From: Flavobacterium aquariorum
Lineage (GTDB): Bacteria > Bacteroidota > Bacteroidia > Flavobacteriales > Flavobacteriaceae
Assembly: GCF_003254745.1 (NCBI RefSeq)
Contig: NZ_QKXH01000003.1
Span: forward strand, 427,843 to 491,842
Direction: 5' to 3'
DNA length: 64,000 nt
The notes beneath the pieces are model-generated. The model did no database searches. It saw only the letters and a program-made list of their open reading frames with translations, and was not told where the DNA came from. The translations under genes and the position numbers were made by a program. Positions within the stretch are counted from its first letter, which is position 1. Every line of letters starts with the position of its first letter. This document shows positions 35,343 to 44,727 of the stretch, piece after piece.

Positions 35343-36659
35343 TTAATATTTTAACCATTTATACAATTCTTTCCAGCTCGGCTTTTTTCCGTACATCAAA
35401 ATACCAACACGGTAAATTTTGGCAGCAAACCAAACTACACCAAAGAACGTGGCGAACAACAAAGATACGGAAATTGCAATTTGCCACCACGGTACTCCAA
35501 AAGGAATACGCATTAACATTACTATAGGTGATGTTAAGGGTACCATTGAAAAAACTACAGCAATAGTTCCATGCGGATCATTAATAACCGTAAAAAAACC
35601 AATATAAACACTAAGCATCAATGGCATTATGATAGGCAAAAGAAATTGTTGCGAATCAGTTTGATTGTCTACAGCCGCTCCAATTGCGGCATAAAAAGAG
35701 CTATAAAGAAAATATCCGCCAATAAAATAAACCACAAAACTGATCAAAATACTTGCAATAGGCAGATTCCATAATTCTTTAATATACATTTGGGCAGCCC
35801 CCGCAAATTCTTGTTGGGCAACATTCATCATTTCAGGAGAAACTCTGGATGTAGGTCCAATATTAACCCCAAAAAATGCAGAGGCAGCAAACATTAACGA
35901 CAAACCGATAACAGTCCAAATTAAAAACTGCAGTAAACCTGCCAATGAAGTTCCGATAATTTTCCCCATCATAAGTTGGAAAGGTTTCACCGATGAAATG
36001 ATAATCTCGACAATGCGATTTGTTTTTTCTTCTATTACACTTCGCATCACCATATTTCCATAAATGATGATGAACATCATGATAAGGTAACCAAAAGCAC
36101 CACCTATTGCAATTTTTATTTCGTTAAGTCCCTTAATACTTTCTTCACCAGATGCTTTTGACAGATTCAAAACTACCTCGGCTTTGGCAGTTTTTATTGC
36201 CAAAGTGTCCAAATGCGCCATTTCGAGATTATTTTTAGTCAACTTATCGGCAATAATTCCTTGGGCTTTTTCGATAAAAATAATACTAGGACTATTGTTT
36301 GAAATTAATTGAATTTTATTTTCCAAATCTTTGTTACTGGTCGTCTTTGGAATATAAAGTAAGGCTTCAAAATCTTCTTTAGTGATACTGTCTTTAAGAG
36401 CCTGAATATCAATTGCCGACAAGTCCAAGTATTTGTATTCGCTGTCTTTATTATTTTGAGCTACGAACTCGTTGACAAACAAACCCGATTCATCATGAAT
36501 TGCAATACGTTTTGTTTCGGCTTTCATAGAACTTAAATACGCAACAAATCCAGCAATTCCAACAAATAGCAAAGGACTTAAAAACGTCATGACTACAAAC
36601 GACTTATTGCGAACTTTGGCAATAAATTCTCTTTTTATGATTAATGAAATAATGCTCAT
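35343..36659 (-). CDS. ABC-2 type exporter permease (NatB-like)
   Basis: 438 residues; one N-terminal membrane helix, a large periplasmic loop (residues ~45-180), then five more helices around residues 200-420. Start SLIIKREFIAKVRNKSFVVM is typical of NatB/YhaP permeases. The ATPase gene lies immediately upstream on the same strand. Substrate unknown; Na+ export or lipid/antibiotic export are family options. Confidence 0.88.
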   Translation of the reverse strand: MSIISLIIKREFIAKVRNKSFVVMTFLSPLLFVGIAGFVAYLSSMKAETKRIAIHDESGLFVNEFVAQNNKDSEYKYLDLSAIDIQALKDSITKEDFEALLYIPKTTSNKDLENKIQLISNNSPSIIFIEKAQGIIADKLTKNNLEMAHLDTLAIKTAKAEVVLNLSKASGEESIKGLNEIKIAIGGAFGYLIMMFIIIYGNMVMRSVIEEKTNRIVEIIISSVKPFQLMMGKIIGTSLAGLLQFLIWTVIGLSLMFAASAFFGVNIGPTSRVSPEMMNVAQQEFAGAAQMYIKELWNLPIASILISFVVYFIGGYFLYSSFYAAIGAAVDNQTDSQQFLLPIIMPLMLSVYIGFFTVINDPHGTIAVVFSMVPLTSPIVMLMRIPFGVPWWQIAISVSLLFATFFGVVWFAAKIYRVGILMYGKKPSWKELYKWLKY

Positions 36660-36702
36660 TTATATAGATTATTCGATTTTTAGATTATTTGACTATTCGA
36701 TT

Positions 36703-36751
36703 ATTGGATTTTTGATTTTTAATCGAAAAGTCTAAAAATCAAAAATCCAAT
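36703..36751. repeat. Perfect 19-bp inverted repeat between ATPase and permease genes
   Basis: ATTGGATTTTTGATTTTTA (36703-36721) and its exact complement (36733-36751) flank an 11-nt loop. An outer pair ATAGATTA/TAATCTAT extends the symmetry. It starts four bases after the ATPase stop. It may reduce permease expression relative to the ATPase, or be a processing site. Confidence 0.8.
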
Positions 36752-36755
36752 TAAT

Positions 36756-37676
36756 CTATCCTGTTACTGTTTGAATAAAGATATCATTTACACTCGGAAT
36801 TTTTTCAACAAAATGCATTACCTGACCGCGTTGTGACAAGACGTTTAGCAATTCGTTTGGTGTGGCATTCCCGAGTTGAATCTCCAGTTTTATTTCATCG
36901 TTTAACGATTTGAAATTGGCTTGTCCCACTTTAAATTTTTGAGTAATGTCAAACATCAAACCTTCTACATTGTCCGACAGGATACCAACTTCAAAACTAT
37001 TGGTCTTGAATTTTCTTTTTACGTCAATCAGTTTACCTTCTATCAGTTTATTCGATTTGTGGATGAGTGCAATATGATCACACAATTCTTCCACACTTTC
37101 CATTCTATGGGTAGAAAAAATAATCGTGGCACCTTCATCTCTCAATGCCAAAATTTCGTCTTTGATAACATTGGCATTTACTGGGTCGAATCCAGAGAAA
37201 GGCTCGTCAAAAATCAACAATTTTGGTTTATGTAAAATACAAACCACAAACTGGATTTTCTGTGCCATCCCCTTAGATAATTCTTGGATTTTTTTATTCC
37301 ACCAACCTTGAATCCCCAAGCGATCAAACCAATATTCCAATTGTTTTTTGGCTTCGGCTTTCGACAATCCTTTCATTTGTGCCAAATACAAACATTGCTC
37401 ACCTACTTTCATGGTGCTATACAATCCTCTTTCTTCAGGAAGATATCCAATATATTGTATGTGTTTGGGCTGAAGCTTTTCACCATCAAGGATGATTTCG
37501 CCACTGTCCGGCATCGTAATTTGGTTGATAATTCGAATTAGTGAAGTTTTTCCAGCTCCATTTGGACCTAAAAGCCCATATATACTTCCTTTGGGAACGG
37601 TCAATGAAACTTCGTTAAGCGCTACATATTCACCATATTGCTTTACGACTTTATTTACTTCAAGTATATTACTCAT
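36756..37676 (-). CDS. ABC transporter ATP-binding protein (NatA-like)
   Basis: 306 residues. Walker A GPNGAGKTS (residues ~36-44), signature LSKGMAQK, Walker B LLIFDEPFSGFDP, followed by a ~90-residue C-terminal extension as in NatA/DrrA-type exporters. It pairs with the permease at 35343. Upstream lies the dnaJ terminator, so its own promoter is expected in 37677-37900. Confidence 0.92.
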   Translation of the reverse strand: MSNILEVNKVVKQYGEYVALNEVSLTVPKGSIYGLLGPNGAGKTSLIRIINQITMPDSGEIILDGEKLQPKHIQYIGYLPEERGLYSTMKVGEQCLYLAQMKGLSKAEAKKQLEYWFDRLGIQGWWNKKIQELSKGMAQKIQFVVCILHKPKLLIFDEPFSGFDPVNANVIKDEILALRDEGATIIFSTHRMESVEELCDHIALIHKSNKLIEGKLIDVKRKFKTNSFEVGILSDNVEGLMFDITQKFKVGQANFKSLNDEIKLEIQLGNATPNELLNVLSQRGQVMHFVEKIPSVNDIFIQTVTG

Positions 37677-37901
37677 GCTACTTTTTTAATTGGCGTAAAA
37701 GTAAATAATTTCGAGCCTAAATTCTCTTAATTATCCACTAATACCGTTTAAAATTAGAATTTACCGTAATAAAATGTTCTTTTTTCCTTTCTTCTTCAAA
37801 ATAAAAAGATACCGTAGCGATGCTATGCTTTATTTTTCTATATCGAATAAAGAAAAAAAATCTAAATTTTCTTTATGGCAAATTCTAACTTTAAATGGTA
37901 T

Positions 37902-37937
37902 AAAAAACCCATCCTTAACGAATAAAGGATGGGTTTG
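37902..37937 (-). terminator. Terminator of grpE-dnaJ
   Basis: AACCCATCCTT and AAGGATGGGTT pair; on the minus strand the hairpin is followed by six T residues. It lies 20 bp after the dnaJ stop. Confidence 0.88.
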
Positions 37938-37957
37938 TATTTTATTATTTATAAAAG

Positions 37958-39070
37958 TTAAGAAAACATATCTTTTACTTTCTCGAAAAATGATTTTTCA
38001 GATTTTTCAGGGTTTGGAGTGAAATTATCATCCGTTAACGCTTTTTCAAAAAACTGTTTTTGCTCTTTGTTCAAAGTTTTTGGAGTCCAAACATTTACAT
38101 GTACCAGTAAATCTCCACTTCCGTAACCATTGATACTTGGAATACCTTTTCCTTTTAATCGTAGAATTTTTCCTGATTGAATTCCTTCTTCCAGTTTGAT
38201 TCGCACTTTTCCGTTCACGGCATCAATATCTTTTGAAATTCCAAGTACAGCTTCTGCGAAACTGATGTATAAATCGTAGTGCAAGTTTTCACCTTCACGT
38301 TTCAAGAATTCATGCTCGATTTCTTCAATAACTACAATTAAATCACCTGGAACACTATTTCCTGGGGCATCATTTCCTTTACCGGAAACTTTCAATTGCA
38401 TTCCATCTACTACACCTGCTGGAATTTTGATAGAAACCGTTTCGTCTTCTACAACCATTCCTTGAGAATCTGCATTACTTGGTTTCTTGTCCAAAATTTG
38501 ACCAGAACCACCACAAGTAGGACAAGTTGAAGCCGATTGCATTCTACCCAAAATCGTATTGGTTACTCGCATTACCTGACCTTGGCCATTACAAGTCGAA
38601 CAGGTTTTATAAGTAACCCCGTGAGCTTGAACTTTACGCTTTACTTTTACTTTTTTCTCAACACCATTGGCAATTTCCTCAAGAGTCAACTTTACTTTAA
38701 TACGCAAATTGCTACCTTTTACGCGACGGGGGCCACCACCTCCGCTTCCGCCAAATCCACCGAAACCTCCACCGAAAATATCTCCAAATTGACTAAAGAT
38801 ATCATCCATATTCATACCGCCATGACCTCCGCCAAATCCTCCGGAACCATCAAATGCCTGATGTCCATATTGATCATATTTTGCTTTTTTGGCAGGATCG
38901 CTCAAAACTTCATAGGCTTCAGCCGCTAATTTGAATTTTTCTTCTGCCTCTTTGTCGCCCGGATTCTTGTCAGGATGGTATTTCAATGCACTTTTTCTGT
39001 ATGCCTTTTTTATTTCAGCAGCATCTGCACCTTTTGAAATGCCTAATATTTCGTAAAAATCTTTTTTCAT
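37958..39070 (-). CDS. dnaJ: Chaperone protein DnaJ
   Basis: 370-residue Hsp40 co-chaperone of DnaK. J-domain with HPD motif ([10 protein letters not shown]), Gly/Phe-rich linker (about residues 72-115), substrate-binding beta domains and C-terminal dimer region. Only two CxxCxGxG zinc motifs are present (CSTCNGQG and CPTCGGSG), where E. coli DnaJ has four, so only one zinc centre can form. I believe this is a trait of the lineage rather than damage. It follows grpE by 98 bp in the same direction. Confidence 0.95.
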   Translation of the reverse strand: MKKDFYEILGISKGADAAEIKKAYRKSALKYHPDKNPGDKEAEEKFKLAAEAYEVLSDPAKKAKYDQYGHQAFDGSGGFGGGHGGMNMDDIFSQFGDIFGGGFGGFGGSGGGGPRRVKGSNLRIKVKLTLEEIANGVEKKVKVKRKVQAHGVTYKTCSTCNGQGQVMRVTNTILGRMQSASTCPTCGGSGQILDKKPSNADSQGMVVEDETVSIKIPAGVVDGMQLKVSGKGNDAPGNSVPGDLIVVIEEIEHEFLKREGENLHYDLYISFAEAVLGISKDIDAVNGKVRIKLEEGIQSGKILRLKGKGIPSINGYGSGDLLVHVNVWTPKTLNKEQKQFFEKALTDDNFTPNPEKSEKSFFEKVKDMFS

Positions 39071-39098
39071 AATAATTTAAAGTAAATTGTAAATATTA

Positions 39099-39117
39099 AT
39101 CCCGAAACTTTCGGGAT
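39099..39117 (-). other. Small hairpin between grpE and dnaJ
   Basis: ATCCCGAAA and TTTCGGGAT form a near-perfect palindrome. No T-run follows on the minus strand, so it is more likely an mRNA stability or attenuation element than a terminator. Confidence 0.5.
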
Positions 39118-39168
39118 CAAATTCTAACTGTTCAACACATTAGAATTTATGATTTACAATTATATTTT

Positions 39169-39744
39169 TTAGTTACCAATTACCACTTTTGGAAAACGAA
39201 TAATTTTATCTCCTAGTTTATATCCTTTTTCAAGAACATCCACAATTTTCCCTTTCATTTTATCTGATGCCGCAGGAATTTGAGTAATTGCTTCAGCAAA
39301 ATCAGCATCAAATACATCACCCGCTTTAACATCAACTTGCTCTAATCCTTTGGAAACCAAAGTTCCTTTCAATTTTTCATGAATCAATTCTACACCTTTG
39401 GCTAACAATTCATCTTCCGATTTGTTGATTTCAACCATTGCTCTGTCAAAATCGTCTAGTACTGGTAACATTGCAAGCAAAACTTCTTGATTGGCTGTTT
39501 TAAACAACTCGACTCTTTCTTTTGTAGTACGTCTTTTGTAATTTTCAAATTCAGCAAATAATCTCAAAAACTTATCTTTTTCTTTAGCTAAGTCTTGTGC
39601 TAATTGCTCTTCAACACTTAATTCTTCAATAATAAGTTGCTCACCATTTGCATTATTCTCTAATGTCACATCATCTATTTCTTGATCGAATTCTGTATTT
39701 TCTGTAGTCATATTACTTTTATTTTTAAAAAAATTCTTAAACAT
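39169..39744 (-). CDS. grpE: Nucleotide exchange factor GrpE
   Basis: 191 residues if started at ATG 39744 (MFKNFFKNKS); MTTENTEFDQE at 39711 is an equally possible start, and the longest frame (39783) would overlap the promoter. A long coiled coil (about residues 50-110, EEQLAQDLAKEKDKFLRLFA) is followed by the beta-wing containing the GYKLGDKIIRFPKVVI motif. GrpE releases ADP from DnaK. It is followed by dnaJ; dnaK is not in this window. Confidence 0.93.
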   Translation of the reverse strand: MFKNFFKNKSNMTTENTEFDQEIDDVTLENNANGEQLIIEELSVEEQLAQDLAKEKDKFLRLFAEFENYKRRTTKERVELFKTANQEVLLAMLPVLDDFDRAMVEINKSEDELLAKGVELIHEKLKGTLVSKGLEQVDVKAGDVFDADFAEAITQIPAASDKMKGKIVDVLEKGYKLGDKIIRFPKVVIGN

Positions 39745-39766
39745 AGTTTTACTCATTAGATTCGAT

Positions 39767-39783
39767 TGCAAAAGTACTGCCAA
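39767..39783 (-). promoter_or_regulatory. grpE promoter with overlapping sigma-A and sigma-54-like signals
   Basis: On the minus strand TTGGCAGTACTTTTGCA contains TACTTTTG (a TAnnTTTG -7 box; a TTG lies 21 bp upstream of it) and also GG-N10-GC with TGGCA and TTGCA, the sigma-54 -24/-12 arrangement. Both readings predict a start about 13-16 nt before ATG 39744. Confidence 0.55.
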
Positions 39784-40008
39784 AACTTATAAAATGTCAA
39801 ATTGTCATCTTTTTTTAAGAATAAAAATTTCCCAAAGTAAATATCCTCTTTTCTTAGACAAAACTTTAATATAATTTTAAGACTACTACGTTATAGTTTT
39901 ATTTAATTTTGGACAAGATTTTTATTCGTTCCCCCAAGGATACAACTCTCAAATATTGAAAGTAAGGTTGTTTTCTATATAATTATTAATTCACTATTGC
40001 CTTATATG

Positions 40009-40046
40009 AAAAAAAGCTTCGTTTCTAGTTAACGAAGCTTTTTTTT
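40009..40046. terminator. Terminator of the DUF4442 gene
   Basis: AAGCTTCGTT pairs with AACGAAGCTT around a 7-nt loop, with A- and T-runs on both sides. Confidence 0.88.
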
Positions 40047-40062
40047 ATTTTTTAAGACAACC

Positions 40063-40515
40063 TTATTTTAATCGAATACTCCATTCAAAATCCATTTCGG
40101 AAACCTGTACGCCTTCCTCATTCGTTCCGATAGATTTCATCCAAAACGTTTGACCTTCACCTGTAGCAATTGTCTTTTGAATCGCCTCCTCTATTAGGTG
40201 ACCATCTTTACACTCAAAAGTAATTCGGCCGGTAGCTTTTTTCGAAAAATTAGATTTATTATTAGCGACAAGCATTGATATTTTCTTTCCGCTTTGTTGG
40301 ATTTTATCAATCACCATCGCACCTGTTGTCAACTCGGCTGCCATTGCTTGTACAGCAAAATACATAGAATTAAATGGATTTTGGTTTATCCATCGGTGCT
40401 TTACCGTTACCACACATTTATCTTTATCTATAGATTTCACCCTAACCCCACAAATAAATGCAGAAGGCAATTTGAAAAATATGAATCGATTTAATTTAGA
40501 CACTGTTAATTCCAT
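40063..40515 (-). CDS. DUF4442 hotdog-fold protein
   Basis: 150 residues of the hotdog/thioesterase superfamily, DUF4442 branch (NQNPFNSMYFAVQAMAAELT is the central helix with flanking strands). These resemble PaaI-type acyl-CoA thioesterases, but activity is unproven. It is monocistronic, with terminator downstream and the structured repeat B about 135 bp upstream. Confidence 0.82.
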   Translation of the reverse strand: MELTVSKLNRFIFFKLPSAFICGVRVKSIDKDKCVVTVKHRWINQNPFNSMYFAVQAMAAELTTGAMVIDKIQQSGKKISMLVANNKSNFSKKATGRITFECKDGHLIEEAIQKTIATGEGQTFWMKSIGTNEEGVQVSEMDFEWSIRLK

Positions 40516-40649
40516 GACTTACATTTTTTGCTAAAATACAAAAAATACTATGCGTACATATAAAAAATAACAATTAGTTTATTTTACTTCTTTCCATCTT
40601 GTACAAAATAATTCTACTTTCAATTAAACGATAACTTTCTCAAATCTTT

Positions 40650-40765
40650 GGGCGTGCCACCACTAGAAAAAGGGGCCAAACAAATAGGAACACATATACC
40701 GCCCCTTTCGCTAGTGCTGTCAGGCTATCCGCGCTACTTTGGTAGCCAGCTTCTATCCTTCACGC
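40650..40765 (+). repeat. Structured intergenic element, copy B
   Basis: 116 nt matching copy A (3699-3813) over its ends and 3' half. Closing stem GCGTG/CACGC, arm CACTAG..GGGGC with GCCCC..CTAGTG, hairpin GCTAC-TTTG-GTAGC. Relative to copy A, a T-A pair becomes C-G and an A-T pair becomes G-C, both sides changing together; the arm's loop is wholly different. It lies in the 480-bp gap between the DUF4442 and DUF4870 genes. Confidence 0.8.
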
Positions 40766-40873
40766 TCACTACACTTCAACATCATATAGTAAAACAAAGC
40801 AATAATTTGTTCAAAAATGATATATTTTTCTTTCAAAATTTCTATTTTTTGTTAATATTATGTTAATATACAC

Positions 40874-40914
40874 TACTATGCGATACAAGATACTCTCTTT
40901 TGAACATATATTTG
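40874..40914 (+). promoter_or_regulatory. Promoter with TACTATGCGATACA motif, copy 2
   Basis: TACTATGCGATACA at 40874 and TATATTTG at 40907, separated by the same 33 bp as in copy 1 (28289-28329). It is the expected promoter of the DUF4870-PadR-PspC operon, 83 bp before the first ATG; PadR in the operon is a candidate regulator. Confidence 0.7.
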
Positions 40915-40996
40915 TATAAGAAATTACTAGGTAAGTCACTTTATCAATTTCTGTCATCAATCATCAATCAAAAAACGTAATCAAAAAATCAAAAAA

Positions 40997-41452
40997 ATGG
41001 AAACTTCAACCGAAAGAAACATTGCAGCATTTACACACTTGAGCACTTTTAGTCAATATATAGTTCCGTTTGGAAATTATATATTTCCAATTATCCTTTG
41101 GACATCCAAAAAAGAGCAATCGGAATTTGTAAACCATAATGGTAAACAAGCTTTGAACTTTCAATTGAGTGTTTTAATTTACTCTTTGATATTGGCCATG
41201 ATTGCCATTCCAATATTTCTATATACCGTTCTGAAAAACATCTCATTCAATGAATTGATAAACAACGACGATATTATTTTAAAAAATTTTGACTACGGCA
41301 ACAGCATAGGGATTTTGACAGTAGGTGTTATAGCACTTTTTATCTTTGCCTGTATGAAAATTGGCGAATTCTTTTTAGTCATTTATGCTTCAATAAAAGC
41401 TTCTAATGGAGAAGAATACAGTTACCCTTTGACAATATCTTTCCTTAAATAA
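40997..41452 (+). CDS. DUF4870 membrane protein
   Basis: 151 residues with three to four hydrophobic segments; HLSTFSQYIVPFGNYIFPII and EQSEFVNHNGKQALNFQLSV are typical of the DUF4870 (Tic20-like) family. Function unknown; often beside PspC or PadR genes in this phylum. First gene after the shared promoter motif. Confidence 0.85.
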   Translation: METSTERNIAAFTHLSTFSQYIVPFGNYIFPIILWTSKKEQSEFVNHNGKQALNFQLSVLIYSLILAMIAIPIFLYTVLKNISFNELINNDDIILKNFDYGNSIGILTVGVIALFIFACMKIGEFFLVIYASIKASNGEEYSYPLTISFLK

Positions 41453-41585
41453 TAAAACATCATGCTCAAATCAGCATTGAATTAAATTATACAAACATAA
41501 TATCACAAAATAAATTAATCATTCAATCATCAATCAAAAATGAACAGTTTCATCAACAAATCTAATCAACTCAAATTAAAAAATT

Positions 41586-41915
41586 ATGAACATTGAAAAC
41601 ACAAAAGCCCAGATGCGTAAAGGTGTTCTTGAGTTTTGTATCTTATCAGTATTAAAAGAGAAAGACGCTTATACCTCAGAAATATTAGACACTTTGAAAA
41701 ACGCTAAATTATTGGTCGTGGAGGGAACCATTTATCCGCTCTTAACTCGATTAAAAAACGACGGATTACTCAACTATCGTTGGGAAGAGTCCACATCGGG
41801 ACCACCTAGAAAATATTATGGTTTGACTGAAATTGGACAAACCTTTTTAAGAGAACTAGATGGCACATGGACGGAATTGTCTGATGCCGTAAACCTAATA
41901 ACCAACCAAAAATAA
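41586..41915 (+). CDS. PadR family transcriptional regulator
   Basis: 109-residue winged helix: RKGVLEFCILSVLKEKDAYT, then the wing VVEGTIYPLLTRLKNDGLLN and SGPPRKYYGLTEIGQ, ending in a short dimer helix. PadR repressors usually autoregulate and respond to a small ligand. It ends six bp before the PspC gene. An 18-codon ORF (41540-41596) overlaps its start and could couple translation. A role in regulating the operon is inferred from position. Confidence 0.9.
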   Translation: MNIENTKAQMRKGVLEFCILSVLKEKDAYTSEILDTLKNAKLLVVEGTIYPLLTRLKNDGLLNYRWEESTSGPPRKYYGLTEIGQTFLRELDGTWTELSDAVNLITNQK

Positions 41916-41920
41916 TAGTC

Positions 41921-43642
41921 ATGAACAAAACTGTAAATATAAATCTAGGCGGAATGTTCTTCCATATCGATGAAGATGCATACCAAAAATTAACCCGTTA
42001 TTTTGACGCTATAAAACGATCGCTGTCAAAATCATCTGGACAAGAAGAAATTATCAAAGATATCGAAATGAGAGTTTCGGAATTATTGACAGAGAAACAA
42101 AAAACAGAGAAACATGTAGTTACGATTAGAGAAGTAGACGAAGTTATTTCCGTTATGGGACAACCTGAGGATTACATTATCGAAGAAGATGGTCCAACTT
42201 CAAATGACAACAGAGACTTTTCAGCTCCCAGACATACTAAAAAACTATACCGTGACAAAGAAAACGGAATGATAGGTGGTGTTGCCACAGGTTTGGGACA
42301 TTATTTTGGAATTGATGCCGTTTGGTTAAAAATCATGTTCTTAATATTTGTTTTTGCTGGATTTGGAACTGGAATTTTGGCTTACATTATCCTTTGGATT
42401 GTAACTCCAGAAGCTGTAACAACATCAGAAAAACTGGAAATGACCGGAGAACCTGTTACAATTTCAAATATTGAAAAAAAGGTTCGTGAAGAATTTGAAA
42501 ATGTTTCAGGAAAAATCAAAAATGCTGATTACGATAAATACGGTAATCAGATAAAAACAGGAGCCGAAAAAATTGGCAGCGGATTAGGCGACTTTATCAT
42601 GACCGTTTTTAAAGTTTTTGCCAAATTCCTAGGAGTAATTCTAATAATGGGAGGTTTAACAGTATTAGTTTTACTATTCATTGGAGTATTTACATTGGGA
42701 ACTAGTGTGTCTATGGATTTTCCTTGGCAAAGTTTTGTTGAAGCAGGCAATTTTACCGACTATCCTATCTGGTCTTTTGGTTTATTAATGTTTCTGGCTG
42801 TTGGTATTCCTTTCTTTTTCATGACATTATTAGGTTTTAAATTGTTAGCACCTAATATGAACTCTATCGGGAATATTGCAAAATACACTTTATTGGCTCT
42901 TTGGTTAATTGCTGTTTCGATTGCAATTTCAATCGGAATAAAACAAGCCACAGCATTTGCCGTAAACGGTAGATCGGTTCAAAAAGAAACCATCAATCTA
43001 AAACCAACGGATACGCTTTTAATCAAATTCAAACACAATGATTATTTTGCAAAGGATGTGAATGATAGAAATAATTTTATGATTACAAAAGATTCATTGA
43101 ATAATGATATTATTTACTCCAATCAAGTGAGTATCAGAATCGAAAAATCGGATGAAAAATATGCGTACCTTCAAATCGAAAAAGAAGCTAAAGGAAAATC
43201 ATTATCTGAAGCTAAGAAAAGAGCTGATGCCATTAGATACAGCTATAAAATTGTGGGTAATCAATTAATATTTGACAACTATTTAATCACCGATTTGAAA
43301 AACAAGTTTCGCGATCAGGAAATCGAAATCACTGTATTTTTGCCTAAAGGAACATTATTAAAACCAGACGCTTCAATGTCAAATTATGATCGTACAGATG
43401 GTGATTCCTTTTTATGGCACGCTGATTCAACGAATGAAATTTTCAGAGTAGAGGACAACAAAATAAAATGTATCAATTGTCCTGAAGATGACAATGATGA
43501 TAGCGATGATAATGACAATGAAACTAATGTAACCATCACTAAAAACGGTGTTACTATTGAAAGTGATTCTGTTGTTAAAACAAAAAAAGAATTTAAAGAA
43601 TTGAAAATCAACAAAGACGGTATAATCATTAAAACTGAATAA
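41921..43642 (+). CDS. PspC domain membrane protein
   Basis: 573 residues. N-terminal cytoplasmic part (residues 1-100, with a helical DUF1700-like look), PspC domain (about 105-165: LYRDKENGMIGGVATGLGHY, helix), further helices around 220-350, then a long extracytoplasmic beta-rich region ending in an acidic Asp/Asn stretch (DDNDDSDDNDNE). PspC proteins sense or respond to envelope stress. It is in an operon with PadR and a downstream M23 peptidase (6-bp gaps). Confidence 0.87.
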   Translation: MNKTVNINLGGMFFHIDEDAYQKLTRYFDAIKRSLSKSSGQEEIIKDIEMRVSELLTEKQKTEKHVVTIREVDEVISVMGQPEDYIIEEDGPTSNDNRDFSAPRHTKKLYRDKENGMIGGVATGLGHYFGIDAVWLKIMFLIFVFAGFGTGILAYIILWIVTPEAVTTSEKLEMTGEPVTISNIEKKVREEFENVSGKIKNADYDKYGNQIKTGAEKIGSGLGDFIMTVFKVFAKFLGVILIMGGLTVLVLLFIGVFTLGTSVSMDFPWQSFVEAGNFTDYPIWSFGLLMFLAVGIPFFFMTLLGFKLLAPNMNSIGNIAKYTLLALWLIAVSIAISIGIKQATAFAVNGRSVQKETINLKPTDTLLIKFKHNDYFAKDVNDRNNFMITKDSLNNDIIYSNQVSIRIEKSDEKYAYLQIEKEAKGKSLSEAKKRADAIRYSYKIVGNQLIFDNYLITDLKNKFRDQEIEITVFLPKGTLLKPDASMSNYDRTDGDSFLWHADSTNEIFRVEDNKIKCINCPEDDNDDSDDNDNETNVTITKNGVTIESDSVVKTKKEFKELKINKDGIIIKTE

Positions 43643-43648
43643 GTAAAG

Positions 43649-44716
43649 ATGAAAACCATTCAATCTTTTGCAATACTTATTTTTGGACTATCTACGTTGG
43701 CTGTTAATGCTCAAAACAAACTGACAATTGAATGTAAACCTGAGCATCCGCTGAAAGAGAAAATCAATGAACAACAATACAGTTTGAATTTTGATTTTGT
43801 CATAGAAAACCAATCAACGGATAGTCTTAAATTAACCAGATTAGAAGTATCTGCTTTTGACAGGCAAAATAAACTTATCCAACAAAAATTTTTGGATAAT
43901 AACGGTACAGCTCCTAGTATAAACACTATTCCAAACATTGAATGGAATAGTGTTTCAAAAAGAATGCTTTTTAATCCGTTTCCGGATCAAAATAGTATGG
44001 CTGCTAAACTGGAATACACATTTGTTTTCAATGATAGCATTGAGATTAAAAAAGTAGTTATCCCTACAGATTATGATCAAAAAACGGATTTTATTCTGCC
44101 TCTAAAAAACAAAATACTTGTGTATGACGGGCATGATTTTTATTCACATCACAGGCGTTTTGACTACGAATTTACTCCTATCAAACAATTAGGTTTCACT
44201 GGCAATTTCATGAGATACGCCTATGATTTTGTAGTAGTTGATTCTGAAGGAAAAAAGCACCTTTCAAAGGGTGAAAACAACACAGACTGGTATGGTTTTG
44301 GAACTGATGTTTTGGCTGTTGCCGATGGAGAAATTGTAGCTATTGAAACGAATAAAAAAGACGATAAAACTTTTGATATTCCTTCTTTAAAAGATAATCC
44401 ATTAACTTTATACGGGAATTATATTGTTATAAAACACAATGAACATTTGTACAGTATATATGGACATCTGAAAAATCAAAGTGCAATCGGAATGAAAGTG
44501 GGTGATAAAGTAAAAAAGGGCGTAAAAATTGCTTCTATTGGAACTTCTGGTAGTTCATTCTTTCCACATCTGCATTTTGAAGTTCGCAATTCTATCAACC
44601 ATCAGGCAGAAGGCCTTCCATCCTATTTTAAAAATTATTATTTAATTCTTGGTTCAAACAAAAAAGAGGTAACAACACACACCATTTCAACCGGTGATAT
44701 TATTCAATCTAAATAA
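43649..44716 (+). CDS. M23-like peptidase, possibly inactive or atypical
   Basis: 355 residues with a signal peptide (SFAILIFGLSTLAVNAQ). N-terminal beta domain, then an LytM/M23 domain from about residue 180. The second zinc motif HLHFE is intact (PHLHFEVR), but where the first should read HxxxD the protein has RYAYD, so one zinc ligand looks replaced by Arg, as in a subfamily of such proteins. It may act on peptidoglycan or bind it. Cotranscribed with PspC. Confidence 0.82.
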   Translation: MKTIQSFAILIFGLSTLAVNAQNKLTIECKPEHPLKEKINEQQYSLNFDFVIENQSTDSLKLTRLEVSAFDRQNKLIQQKFLDNNGTAPSINTIPNIEWNSVSKRMLFNPFPDQNSMAAKLEYTFVFNDSIEIKKVVIPTDYDQKTDFILPLKNKILVYDGHDFYSHHRRFDYEFTPIKQLGFTGNFMRYAYDFVVVDSEGKKHLSKGENNTDWYGFGTDVLAVADGEIVAIETNKKDDKTFDIPSLKDNPLTLYGNYIVIKHNEHLYSIYGHLKNQSAIGMKVGDKVKKGVKIASIGTSGSSFFPHLHFEVRNSINHQAEGLPSYFKNYYLILGSNKKEVTTHTISTGDIIQSK

Positions 44717-44727
44717 AACCAATAGCC

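Noticed and set aside
41540..41596. 18-codon ORF overlapping the PadR start
   Set aside because: Could be a leader peptide, but it has no start signal or conservation evidence; mentioned only under PadR.
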